A stretch of DNA of 16,856 bases from JBDRGX01 sp043817485 [NCBI: bacterium] (GTDB taxonomy: Bacteria; JBDRGX01). The notes beneath the pieces are model-generated. The model was not told the DNA's origin, made no database searches, and saw only the letters and a list, made by a program, of their open reading frames with translations. A program made the translations under genes and the position numbers. Below, one piece after another: positions 7,690 to 14,859 of the stretch. Location: assembly GCA_043817485.1 (NCBI GenBank), contig JBDRGX010000051.1, forward strand, positions 1 through 16,856, in the 5' to 3' direction. How positions within the stretch are numbered: the stretch's first letter is position 1; each line of letters starts with the position of its first letter.

Positions 7690-8074
7690 AAAACCTCCTT
7701 GTAATTTATAGACTATTTTTTTTGCAAATTGCAAAATGCAGAAATTTATTTGTAGGATAAAATTACTTATAATTATTATTTATTTTTAAGCAATTTTTTT
7801 TATATCTTTTTTTTGATATACATGTATGTGTTTATGCTAAATTGCAATTAAAGGAATATGAAATAAAGAGAAAAATTCGAAACAAATCCAAATTTGGTAA
7901 ATTACAACATTTTATTTTTGATTGCAATTTGGTATTATTTGATTGTTTTTGAGTTTTTCAAATTGTAGTTGTAATTTTTCTTGACAGTTTAATAAAGCAT
8001 GAATATTATAAATTTAATAAAATTAAAAAAAGTTTATAAATTAACTTTTAATAAATGTTTTTTAAGAGGAAAAA
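7690..8074. other. Intergenic region between divergent genes
   Basis: A 385-base, extremely AT-rich gap without a credible reading frame. It holds the argD ribosome site at its left end and the promoter and ribosome site of the outer-membrane protein gene at its right end. Two perfect 10-base palindromes, ATACATGTAT (7818-7827) and CCAAATTTGG (7888-7897), sit between and could be operator sites, but short palindromes are common in DNA of this composition. Confidence 0.5.
7981..8009 (+). promoter_or_regulatory. Sigma-70-type promoter of the PorV-like gene
   Basis: A perfect -35 TTGACA (7981-7986) is separated by exactly 17 bases from the -10 TATTAT (8004-8009, one mismatch to TATAAT). Transcription would start near 8016, giving a leader of about 60 bases, with AAGAGGA (8064-8070) directly before the ATG at 8075. 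It is the best promoter match I found in the window. Confidence 0.75.
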
Positions 8075-9019
8075 ATGTTAAAAAATAAAATTATTATTTT
8101 GGTTTTAATTTGTTTATTTATTTCTATTCCAATTAAAGCTCAATTTGTTGGAATGTTTGCTGATATTGGTTATGGAGCAAGACCAGTAGGAATGGGAGGA
8201 GCATTTGTTGCTGTTAGTGATGATGTAAATGCTTTAGTTTGGAATAATGCAGGGCTTGCTTATGCTCCAAAAGAAATAATTTTTATGTGTACTGCTCAAT
8301 TTAATATTGTTCCTTATACTTTTATGGCTTGTTCTGTTCCTTGTGCTAATAAAAAAAATATGGGTATGGGATTTGGAATGATTACATCTGGTGATTCACT
8401 TTTAAGAGAAAGTACTTTACTTATTGGATGTGGGTTAGAAATGAATGATTTTTTATCCAAATTATTTATGAAAAAAATATCAACAAATTTTTTGATAAGC
8501 AATGGTTTTACTTTTAAATTACGATTTATTTCAGTTGGTCAAAATTTAGAAAAACATGTAGATAAATCTACTGGTAGTGGTTTGGGATTTGGCACAGATT
8601 GGGGATTTTTAATTAAATTTAATGAAAAATTTAATATGGGTTTAAATTTAAAAGATTTATTTTCTCCAATATTTTGTAATTCTAATATGCAAGGTTCATA
8701 TACAGAATTTATATTACCAACTAACAGTATTGGGTTAAAATATATGTTTAAAAAAAATGTATTAGTATCTATAGAATTAGATAATTTTCGTTGGGTAAAA
8801 TTGGGTAATGAATTAAATTTTAATAAATATTTTGTTTTAAGAAGTGGTTTTATTTTATTGCCTCAAGGGAAAAGCTTTAGGCAAATATATAGTATTGGTG
8901 GTGGAATAAAATTTCCTTTGAAATCAGAAAAAAACATGTATTCTCAATTAGATGTATCTTATAATATTGATGGAGTTTTGCCAAATACTTCTAAATTTTC
9001 TTTAAATTTAATATTTTAA
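8075..9019 (+). CDS. PorV/PorQ-like outer-membrane beta-barrel protein
   Basis: A 314-residue predicted outer-membrane protein. Residues 1-22 form a signal peptide (hydrophobic core, cleavage probably after IKA). The mature N-terminus contains GARPVGMGGAFVAVSDD (34-50) followed by VNALVWNNAGLA, the hallmark opening of the PorV/PorQ/UPF0164 group, relatives of FadL-type barrels. The rest is alternating hydrophobic and polar beta-strand sequence with turns, ending in FSLNLIF with a terminal Phe as in many barrels. In Bacteroidota, PorV carries type IX substrates from the translocon to the surface-attachment machinery, so three nearby proteins with type-IX-like tails make that role attractive; this is inference, since the family also includes general porin-like proteins. 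It is monocistronic, with its own strong promoter, and is the only + strand gene in the AT-rich part. Confidence 0.75.
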   Translation: MLKNKIIILVLICLFISIPIKAQFVGMFADIGYGARPVGMGGAFVAVSDDVNALVWNNAGLAYAPKEIIFMCTAQFNIVPYTFMACSVPCANKKNMGMGFGMITSGDSLLRESTLLIGCGLEMNDFLSKLFMKKISTNFLISNGFTFKLRFISVGQNLEKHVDKSTGSGLGFGTDWGFLIKFNEKFNMGLNLKDLFSPIFCNSNMQGSYTEFILPTNSIGLKYMFKKNVLVSIELDNFRWVKLGNELNFNKYFVLRSGFILLPQGKSFRQIYSIGGGIKFPLKSEKNMYSQLDVSYNIDGVLPNTSKFSLNLIF

Positions 9020-9032
9020 TCTTCAAGATGAT

Positions 9033-9072
9033 AATAAAAAAGCGACACAGAATAAATTTAGGCTTTTTTATT
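9033..9072. terminator. Hairpin with T-run after the PorV-like gene
   Basis: AATAAAAAAGC (9033-9043) and GCTTTTTTATT (9062-9072) pair perfectly over 11 bases around an 18-base loop, 13 bases after the stop codon. The right arm supplies the T-run. The GC-poor stem and long loop make it a weak intrinsic terminator, plausible for both strands since the metalloprotease gene converges from the right. Confidence 0.4.
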
Positions 9073-9091
9073 GAAAATTGAAAATTTGTAA

Positions 9092-9106
9092 TGTCCTATA
9101 GGGACA
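9092..9106. repeat. Short palindrome TGTCCTATAGGGACA
   Basis: TGTCC and GGACA form a near-perfect hairpin around a five-base centre, in the gap between the converging PorV-like and metalloprotease genes. Its GC-rich arms stand out against the surrounding AT-rich DNA, and an A+T tail follows. The form is REP-like, but no second copy occurs in this window. Confidence 0.4.
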
Positions 9107-9152
9107 ACATATCGATAAAAATATTGAAATTTATTCTAATGAATATATCTAT

Positions 9153-9204
9153 TCTGGTGACTGGTGCTCTTTTTAGTGTTTTCTGGTGCCCTTTCCCTGT
9201 GTGG
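9153..9204. repeat. CTGGTG-rich imperfect direct repeat
   Basis: The hexamer CTGGTG occurs three times (from 9154, 9161 and 9183). TTCTGGTG is followed by a pyrimidine-rich stretch in both halves (GCTCTTTTT and CCCTTTCCC). The segment is richer in GC than its surroundings and lies in the non-coding gap before the metalloprotease gene end. No function can be assigned. Confidence 0.35.
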
Positions 9205-9268
9205 ATTAATAAATTAGAAATTGAATTGTCAAGACTATAATTTTTCATTTGTCTCTATTCCTACAATT

Positions 9269-10996
9269 TTACTTCAACATCAGCATTTTTTTACAATTTA
9301 GTGATTTGTTGTTCACAATTGTTTCATAAAAATACATTCCCGATGAAACTTCTTTTCCTAAATTATCTCTTCCATCCCAATATACTGAATTATTTGTATT
9401 ATTTGTAATTACTTCTCTTACTACTTGTCCTAATATATTGTATATTTTTATTTTAACATTTTGTGATTTGTTATTTGCTATTTCTAATGGGATATAACAT
9501 TCGGGATTAAATGGATTTGGATAACTTTTATTTATGGACATAGTAGTATTAGAAAAAATAGAATTGGCAGTATTTATTTTTACACTAAAAGTCATTGTAT
9601 TTCCAGAAGTAATTAAATTGTAAATAGAAATATTTGATATATTTCCTTTATTACTATGCGTATTTGGAATAGTAGTAGCATTAAAAGATATTTCTGGATT
9701 ACGAACAGAATTAGGTGGTGCTGGATTAGGATTAGAAAAAGCAGCAAAATCAGCATAAGGAAAAGAATAATTATTATTTGCAGTATTAAAATTAGGGTCA
9801 TGATTATAATTATAAGAATCTTCTATCCATATTCTATAATAAGGATTTTTTGGAAGTCCATTATTTCCACCATCTATTGGCATTGTTTCATCAACATGAG
9901 AAATAATAAGTCCAGAATCTGGCAATGTAGCATCATATTTTCCTCCCCAATTTTTAGTTCGGTTTTCAATTAAAAAATATTCTTTATTATTTGTATTTGG
10001 TATGATTATTTTATATAATCTATTATTTGTATTCAGTCCAGTGGCGTTTATAGAATAAGTTCCATTTGTAGTTATTGTTGTATAGGGAAGATCCAATGGA
10101 GTAGTGTTATGACTAGTAGGATCTGCATCTAAATCCATTTTTAAATAACCAGAAAGATGAGCAGGAAATTGTGATTGTCCTAAATAAGCTCCTAATGACA
10201 TTAAACACCACCAACCTGTAGGAAAAAAATCTGGATCATCATAATCATAAAGATCTGGTGCTCCTAAATCATGACAAAATTCATGACAAAAAGTTCCAAT
10301 AGAAAGAGCATCTTCATTATTGATTTTAAAATCAGGATCTTCAGCACAAATAACAGCAGAAACTATTTTTTTATTATCATATCTCCCAAACCCAAATAAT
10401 GCAGAAGTAGAAATACACACTGACCAAATATCGTTTGAATTACCAGTTCTGGCTTCATCATTCCCAGAATGAATAATAAAAACATGATCTACTACGCCAT
10501 CATTGTTTTTGTCATATTGACTAAAATCTACTTGTGAATTTATTGCATTTAAAGAATCTACTACTAAATTTGTAATTTTTTCATTTGATTCATCATTGTA
10601 TTCGCTAATGTTTTTAGGTAGTTTAACCCAGTTAATAGCCCCATTTAATATTCCCGGCAAGATTTCCATTTTTCCATTACTTATTTCATAAAAATAATTA
10701 TAAACACTTGGAATTAGTGAATCTTTAGAAAAGATATGTTTATTAAATAAACTGACATTTCTTAAATGCAATTTATCTTGAAATTCAACAAGAATTACTA
10801 AAACCTCTTCTTTTCCATTTTTTTGAGGAATAAAATTCAATCTTTGCATATCTGGATCTTTAAACTTTTTATAATTGCTATTAATGGACATTTTACCATT
10901 TGTATTTTTTTTAAATAATAAATTTGGATGAGGTGGAACAGAAAAACTAAAATTTGAAACTAAAAAAATAAAAATTAAACAAAAGATTTTAATCAT
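9269..10996 (-). CDS. Secreted M6-family zinc metalloprotease with C-terminal sorting domain
   Basis: A 575-residue secreted protease. A signal peptide occupies residues 1 to about 19. VLVILVEFQDK (65-75) opens the M6 catalytic domain; the zinc site is HEFCH (238-242) with GAPDLYD directly after, giving the HExxHxxGxxD pattern of immune-inhibitor-A-like peptidases. YDKNNDGVVDHVFIIHSG (161-178) looks like a calcium-binding loop, and EYFLIENR...GLIISHVDE is the usual continuation of this family. Residues 492-575 are a tail with YPNPFNP, IYNILGQVVREV, WDGRDNLGKEVSSGMYFYE and a basic end, as in type-IX sorting/FlgD-like domains. The start is the ATG at 10996-10994 with AAGGAA eight bases upstream. 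The tail is nearly the same as in two other genes of the window. Export to the cell surface or outside is expected; the substrate is unknown. Confidence 0.88.
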   Translation of the reverse strand: MIKIFCLIFIFLVSNFSFSVPPHPNLLFKKNTNGKMSINSNYKKFKDPDMQRLNFIPQKNGKEEVLVILVEFQDKLHLRNVSLFNKHIFSKDSLIPSVYNYFYEISNGKMEILPGILNGAINWVKLPKNISEYNDESNEKITNLVVDSLNAINSQVDFSQYDKNNDGVVDHVFIIHSGNDEARTGNSNDIWSVCISTSALFGFGRYDNKKIVSAVICAEDPDFKINNEDALSIGTFCHEFCHDLGAPDLYDYDDPDFFPTGWWCLMSLGAYLGQSQFPAHLSGYLKMDLDADPTSHNTTPLDLPYTTITTNGTYSINATGLNTNNRLYKIIIPNTNNKEYFLIENRTKNWGGKYDATLPDSGLIISHVDETMPIDGGNNGLPKNPYYRIWIEDSYNYNHDPNFNTANNNYSFPYADFAAFSNPNPAPPNSVRNPEISFNATTIPNTHSNKGNISNISIYNLITSGNTMTFSVKINTANSIFSNTTMSINKSYPNPFNPECYIPLEIANNKSQNVKIKIYNILGQVVREVITNNTNNSVYWDGRDNLGKEVSSGMYFYETIVNNKSLNCKKMLMLK

Positions 10997-11055
10997 AAAT
11001 ATATTTCCTTTATTTTAAAAAGTCAGTGAAAATGAAAATTTTTAAAATTCATTTT

Positions 11056-11083
11056 ATAATAAAGTTAATTAATTAATTTGCAA
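11056..11083 (-). promoter_or_regulatory. Candidate promoter of the metalloprotease gene
   Basis: On the - strand, TTGCAA (11083-11078) and TATTAT (11061-11056) are spaced by 16 bases, matching 4/6 and 5/6 of the sigma-70 boxes. They lie about 60 bases upstream of the metalloprotease ATG. In DNA this AT-rich such matches can arise by chance. Confidence 0.4.
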
Positions 11084-11125
11084 TCAAAATAATGACAAGG
11101 TGATAAGCAGCCGTAACAAAGGCAA

Positions 11126-11155
11126 CACAATTAGCGTTTGAATGCGACTTGGTAT
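11126..11155 (+). repeat. Dispersed intergenic repeat, copy A
   Basis: A 30-base element, CACAATTAGCGTTT then GAATGCGACTTGGTAT. It matches 27 of 30 positions of a copy in the opposite orientation at 12146-12175. It starts 30 bases, and ends 9 bases, from the 3' end of the 11164-12096 barrel gene, so the two copies bracket that gene. Confidence 0.65.
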
Positions 11156-11163
11156 AAAAAATA

Positions 11164-12096
11164 TTAAAAATTTCTTCCAATATTTAAAAAATAAATTTGT
11201 TTTAGTAAATTTTCTGATAAAATAATTTTAAGTCCTGGATCAATTACAAGTTTTGATCCTAAAATGTTTTTTAAAAAATATTGCCAAAAATTTTCAGTTT
11301 TTTCTATATAAATTTCTGGTTTATAACTTAAGCCCAAACAAACCCATTTAGAAGTTTTAGTTGCTTCACTTATTCTAACAGATATTTCATTAACAAAACA
11401 TAATTTTTTATTTTGGTACCAGTGAGTTTCTCCAAGATGAATTTCATGATAAATTTTTTTAGCAAAAATTTCTTCTCCTAATTCAACTAACACACCTATT
11501 GAAAAAAATTGATGGGAATTGAAAGTTACGCCTAAATCTAATTTTTGCTTTTCATTTATTGAAGATTTTATCTGCCAAAGTAAATTTGGATGAGCAAAAT
11601 TTTGATACAAACATTTAAAATTATAAGAATTTCCTTTTTTATCTAACATAGAATAAATTATTCCTAAATCTAAACTTGGAGAAAAAAGAATTTCTTTTTT
11701 TTGAGATGGATCACTAATTTTAACAAATTTCCATGAAATTCCAGCAAATAAATTAGGCAAAGTTTTTAATCCAAATGATGCTTTAAACATCTTTTCATTT
11801 TTAAAAACATTATTTTCATAAAATGTTTGTTCAGCATTTGCTAAACTAAAATTAGGATTTAAAAAATAAATTGAACTTCCATAAGATGCATTTTTTAAAT
11901 CAAAATCCAAAAAACCTCCAATAGAAATTTTATTTTCATCTAAATATCCTAATAATGCTGGATTAAAAATTATTCCCAATGTATCTATAGTTTTAAAATT
12001 AAAATTGAAATTTTCTATATCTTGTTCTTGAGAAGCAGAAAAACAAATACAATGAATAAAAATAAAACAAGAAAATAATATATATTTTAATTTCAT
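11164..12096 (-). CDS. Predicted outer-membrane beta-barrel protein
   Basis: A 310-residue protein with a signal peptide (residues 1 to about 20, cleavage near CFSA) and then FNPALLGYLDENKISIGGFLDF, which resembles the 'NPA' opening of PorV-like barrels although the full signature is absent. The remainder alternates hydrophobic and polar residues in strand-sized units with aromatic girdle residues and ends in Phe (IYFLNIGRNF), as expected of an outer-membrane barrel. I do not recognise a specific family. GGAGG lies 12 bases before the ATG, a long spacing, and no closer in-frame start is seen. The gene is bracketed by inverted copies of a 30-base repeat and sits between the metalloprotease gene and another predicted barrel gene, all on the - strand. 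A role in surface export is possible but not shown. Confidence 0.55.
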   Translation of the reverse strand: MKLKYILFSCFIFIHCICFSASQEQDIENFNFNFKTIDTLGIIFNPALLGYLDENKISIGGFLDFDLKNASYGSSIYFLNPNFSLANAEQTFYENNVFKNEKMFKASFGLKTLPNLFAGISWKFVKISDPSQKKEILFSPSLDLGIIYSMLDKKGNSYNFKCLYQNFAHPNLLWQIKSSINEKQKLDLGVTFNSHQFFSIGVLVELGEEIFAKKIYHEIHLGETHWYQNKKLCFVNEISVRISEATKTSKWVCLGLSYKPEIYIEKTENFWQYFLKNILGSKLVIDPGLKIILSENLLKQIYFLNIGRNF

Positions 12097-12145
12097 TAAA
12101 ATAAAAATCCTCCATATTAAAATAATAAAATTACTAATTTTTATA

Positions 12146-12175
12146 ATACCAAGTCGTATTTAAACGCTAACTGTG
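12146..12175 (-). repeat. Dispersed intergenic repeat, copy B (inverted)
   Basis: Read on the - strand it is CACAGTTAGCGTTT then AAATACGACTTGGTAT, differing from copy A at only three positions, all G/A changes. The conserved GGTAT ends of both copies point inward towards the barrel gene between them, the arrangement of terminal inverted repeats. It lies 50 bases upstream of that gene's start. Confidence 0.65.
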
Positions 12176-12231
12176 ACTTCTCCTGCGTATAATTTAATAT
12201 GCTTTTATCGTCCTTTCTTTGTGCTTTGTTA

Positions 12232-12963
12232 TTATTTTGAATTCAACTTAGTATAAGTTAATCCAATATGTCCATAAGTTTTTTGAATTCCACTATATCC
12301 GTTATTTATTCTAAATACAAAATTTGTACTTATTTGTGAAGTTAAATTATATTTAAGTCCAAAACTGAAAAAACTTGTATTTTTTAAATTTAGTTCTGTT
12401 GCCCAAGTAAAATTATTTTCTAAAATTATTTTCAAATTTTTTTGAAGATTACATTCTAATCCAAGTAGAATTCCCAAATTAAAAGGCATATGAATACCTA
12501 AATGCAATTTGCTATTTAAAAACCATGGTTTTTTATCACTAATAATTCCATATAAACCATAAGGAGAACATAATCCTAATGCAATACCACATTCTTCTTC
12601 TTGAATAAGGGAATATTTTAAAGATGGGAATAAAGGAACAATCATATTATTAGATGCTTTTTTAATATCTTGAGATTTAGTTTTATTTTGTATAAAATTA
12701 TCTTCATATAAAGGAGTGTTAGTAAGTCCTACTTCTAAATTAGAACTTGAAAAACCGAAATTAAAATTTAAAGAATAAGGATATAAATTCATATTTACAC
12801 CTTGAGCTGGTCTACTGAAATAACTAAAATTAAATTGTCCATTTTTTGTTGCAAAACCTGTAGGAATAAAATTTAATCCAGAAAATCCAAAATAAGTAGA
12901 TTGAGAAAAAGATATTTGAGATAGACAAAATAATATTATAAAAATCAAAACATTTTTTTTCAT
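12232..12963 (-). CDS. Predicted outer-membrane beta-barrel protein, YjbH-like N-terminus
   Basis: A 243-residue exported protein. A signal peptide spans residues 1 to about 20 (cleavage near ISFS/Q). The mature start, GFSGLNFIPTGFATKNGQFNF, recalls the 'GL.NIPTA....G' opening of YjbH/LbtU-type outer-membrane barrels, and the rest consists of strand-like stretches (LNFNFGFSSSNLEVGL, FFSFGLKYNLTSQIS, YGHIGLTYTKL). No catalytic residues are evident. The ATG at 12963-12961 has AAAGGA just upstream. The gap to the tyrS stop is 59 bases, so the gene may be read from the nuclease-tyrS transcript. Family assignment is weak; export and barrel nature are better supported than function. Confidence 0.5.
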   Translation of the reverse strand: MKKNVLIFIILFCLSQISFSQSTYFGFSGLNFIPTGFATKNGQFNFSYFSRPAQGVNMNLYPYSLNFNFGFSSSNLEVGLTNTPLYEDNFIQNKTKSQDIKKASNNMIVPLFPSLKYSLIQEEECGIALGLCSPYGLYGIISDKKPWFLNSKLHLGIHMPFNLGILLGLECNLQKNLKIILENNFTWATELNLKNTSFFSFGLKYNLTSQISTNFVFRINNGYSGIQKTYGHIGLTYTKLNSK

Positions 12964-13022
12964 TTTTTCCTTTCTTTATTAATATTATGATAAGAAGATT
13001 TTGCAGATTACTACGAAGTAAT

Positions 13023-14228
13023 TCATTTTTTAATTCTAACGAATTTTCTTTTGCCTACTTTTAAAATCATATCATTTTTAATTAAAATTTCTTCATTTAT
13101 ATTTGTAATATTTATTTTATCTACATCTACGGCTTTTTGTTCTATTAATCTTCGAGCTTCACTATTTGAATTTACTAAACCAGATATTATCAGAAGTTTT
13201 ATTATTCCAAGTTTTTCATCTTTTATTTCTATTTCTGGAATTTCATCGGGTATTTTTTTTTGAGAAAAAATTTTTTCAAATTCTTCATAAGATTTTTTTG
13301 CTTCAGTTTCATTATGATATATTTTAACTATTTCATAAGCAAGTTTTTTCTTTATTATCATAGGATGAAGAATATTGTTTTTCATTTTTTTTTCAAAATT
13401 TTCAATTTCGTCTGAAGAAAAAGTAGTTAGTAGTTTATAATATTTAAACATTAAATCATCAGGAATAGACATTGTTTTGCCAAAAATTTCTTTTGAAGAT
13501 TCATTGATACCGATGTAATTACCTAAACTTTTGCTCATTTTTTCTTTTCCATCAATTCCTTCTAAAAGAGGCAGAGTAATGGCTATTTGAGGAACTTGTC
13601 CATAATGTTTTTGAATTATTCTTCCAATTAATAAATTAAATCTTTGATCAGAGCCGCCAATTTCAACATCTGCTTTTACTTGCACAGAATCATATGCTTG
13701 AATAAGAGGATACATAAATTCGATTAAACTAATATCTTTATTTTGTTCATATCTTTTTCTAAAAGTACCATGTTCTAATATTTTGGCTAATGTAATTGCT
13801 GAAGAAAGTTTAATTATTTCAGCAAAATTCATTTTATTATACCATTGACTATTCAATAGTAATTGTGTTTTGCTTTCATCTAAAATTTGAAATATTTGTT
13901 CTTTATAAGTTTGGGCATTTTTTATGACTTGTTCTTGAGTTAAAAGCTTCCGTGTACTGGATTTTCCAGAAGGATCTCCAATTCTTCCCGTAAAATCTCC
14001 AATTATAAAAATAACTTCATGGCCTAAATTCTGAAATTGTTTTAATTTTCTAATTGGAACGGTATGTCCTAAATGAATATCTGGAACTGATGGATCTACA
14101 CCTAATTTTATTTTAAGAGGAGTATTTGTTTTTAAAGAATTTTGTAGTTTTTGTTTTAATTCTTCTTCTTCAATTATTTCTAATACACCTTTTTTAATTT
14201 CTTTTAATTGTTGTTCTATTTCTAACAA
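13023..14228 (-). CDS. tyrS: Tyrosyl-tRNA synthetase
   Basis: A 401-residue class I aminoacyl-tRNA synthetase that charges tRNA-Tyr with tyrosine in the cytoplasm. The ATP-binding HIGH motif is HLGH (52-55) in GVDPSVPDIHLGH; GDFTGRIGDPSGKSSTR follows, as in the TyrZ-type bacterial subgroup; the tyrosine pocket contains GGSDQRFN (191-198), and the second ATP motif is KMSKS (230-234). The C-terminal ~60 residues form an S4 RNA-binding domain (LLIISGLVNSNSEARRLIEQKAV). Length and motif order are complete. The start is a TTG at 14228-14226 with AAAGGAG six bases upstream. The gene follows a nuclease lipoprotein gene by 15 bases, so they share a transcript. No T-box leader is seen upstream of the pair. 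Confidence 0.96.
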   Translation of the reverse strand: MLEIEQQLKEIKKGVLEIIEEEELKQKLQNSLKTNTPLKIKLGVDPSVPDIHLGHTVPIRKLKQFQNLGHEVIFIIGDFTGRIGDPSGKSSTRKLLTQEQVIKNAQTYKEQIFQILDESKTQLLLNSQWYNKMNFAEIIKLSSAITLAKILEHGTFRKRYEQNKDISLIEFMYPLIQAYDSVQVKADVEIGGSDQRFNLLIGRIIQKHYGQVPQIAITLPLLEGIDGKEKMSKSLGNYIGINESSKEIFGKTMSIPDDLMFKYYKLLTTFSSDEIENFEKKMKNNILHPMIIKKKLAYEIVKIYHNETEAKKSYEEFEKIFSQKKIPDEIPEIEIKDEKLGIIKLLIISGLVNSNSEARRLIEQKAVDVDKINITNINEEILIKNDMILKVGKRKFVRIKK

Positions 14229-14243
14229 AATTTACTCCTTTAT

Positions 14244-14738
14244 TTAATGTTTTTTTTGATGTTTTTTTCTCCAAAGATAAGGAGATTCAAAAGTTGGAGA
14301 AGAAGTTTCTTTAGATGCTTTTAAAATTTGATTTGCAAATTTTTCAAAACCATTATTTCCATAAAAAGAAATTGTTTCATAAGCTAATTTTGCTTTAATA
14401 AGTTTTACTGCTAAAAGTTCATCATCAATTAAAATATGAGCAAGTAATCGGTTATATTTATCTTTTGTAGAAGGAAAATATTTTATAGTTTTAGCTTTTA
14501 ATATTGCATTTTTAGTAAATTCTGCTGCAATTTCTCCCATTTCTTGATTTTTAAATATTCCATGTTCTTTATGAATTATTTCTGGAGCATCAATTCCTAA
14601 AATTCTTATAGATATATTTTTATAAAAAATTGTATCTCCATCATCAAATTTTATAAATTTTTTATTCATGTTTATGGAGTTAGAATTACATCCAATAATT
14701 ATTATTAAAAATAAAAATAAAAATATTTTTTGTTTCAA
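14244..14738 (-). CDS. Staphylococcal-nuclease-like (thermonuclease) lipoprotein
   Basis: A 164-residue exported nuclease. The N-terminus is a lipoprotein signal with lipobox IIGC (Cys17), so the mature protein should be lipid-anchored in the envelope. The SNase fold is complete: DDGDTI (32-37) and D50 supply the calcium ligands, R45 and E53 in IRILGIDAPE, and R97 in DKYNRLLAH match the catalytic Arg/Glu/Arg of the family. The mature domain is about the usual size. The start is a TTG at 14738-14736 with AAAGGA upstream. It lies 15 bases before tyrS in the same direction, an unusual pairing. Likely roles are nutrient nucleic-acid degradation or defence against incoming DNA; neither is shown. 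Its hydrolysed nucleic acid could feed the purine-salvage enzymes in the left part, which is only a suggestion. Confidence 0.88.
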   Translation of the reverse strand: MKQKIFLFLFLIIIIGCNSNSINMNKKFIKFDDGDTIFYKNISIRILGIDAPEIIHKEHGIFKNQEMGEIAAEFTKNAILKAKTIKYFPSTKDKYNRLLAHILIDDELLAVKLIKAKLAYETISFYGNNGFEKFANQILKASKETSSPTFESPYLWRKKHQKKH

Positions 14739-14760
14739 AATTAGTCCTTTTTATTATTAA

Positions 14761-14797
14761 AAATTTAGGGCAAGAAATAAAATCTCGCCCTAAATTT
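14761..14797 (-). terminator. Intrinsic terminator between the propeller gene and the nuclease gene
   Basis: AAATTTAGGGC (14761-14771) and GCCCTAAATTT (14787-14797) pair perfectly over 11 bases, and the stem continues inward past one mismatch with AGA/TCT around AATAAAA. On the - strand it follows the stop of the propeller gene by about 60 bases and is followed by a short T-run (TTTTTAATAAT as read through the end of the arm). Both sides are T-rich, so it may work in both directions. Confidence 0.7.
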
Positions 14798-14859
14798 CTT
14801 TTCAACTTTTTACAATTTTGAGTTTTATTGTAAAACAACAAAATCTAAAATATTAGTAT

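Noticed and set aside
9656-9973. + strand frame of 105 codons inside the metalloprotease gene
   Set aside because: It is an Ile/Arg-rich shadow of Asn/Pro-rich antisense coding with no ribosome site.
12998-13020. Small hairpin ATTACT-ACGA-AGTAAT after tyrS
   Set aside because: The stem is only six AT-rich base pairs without a following T-run; likely chance.
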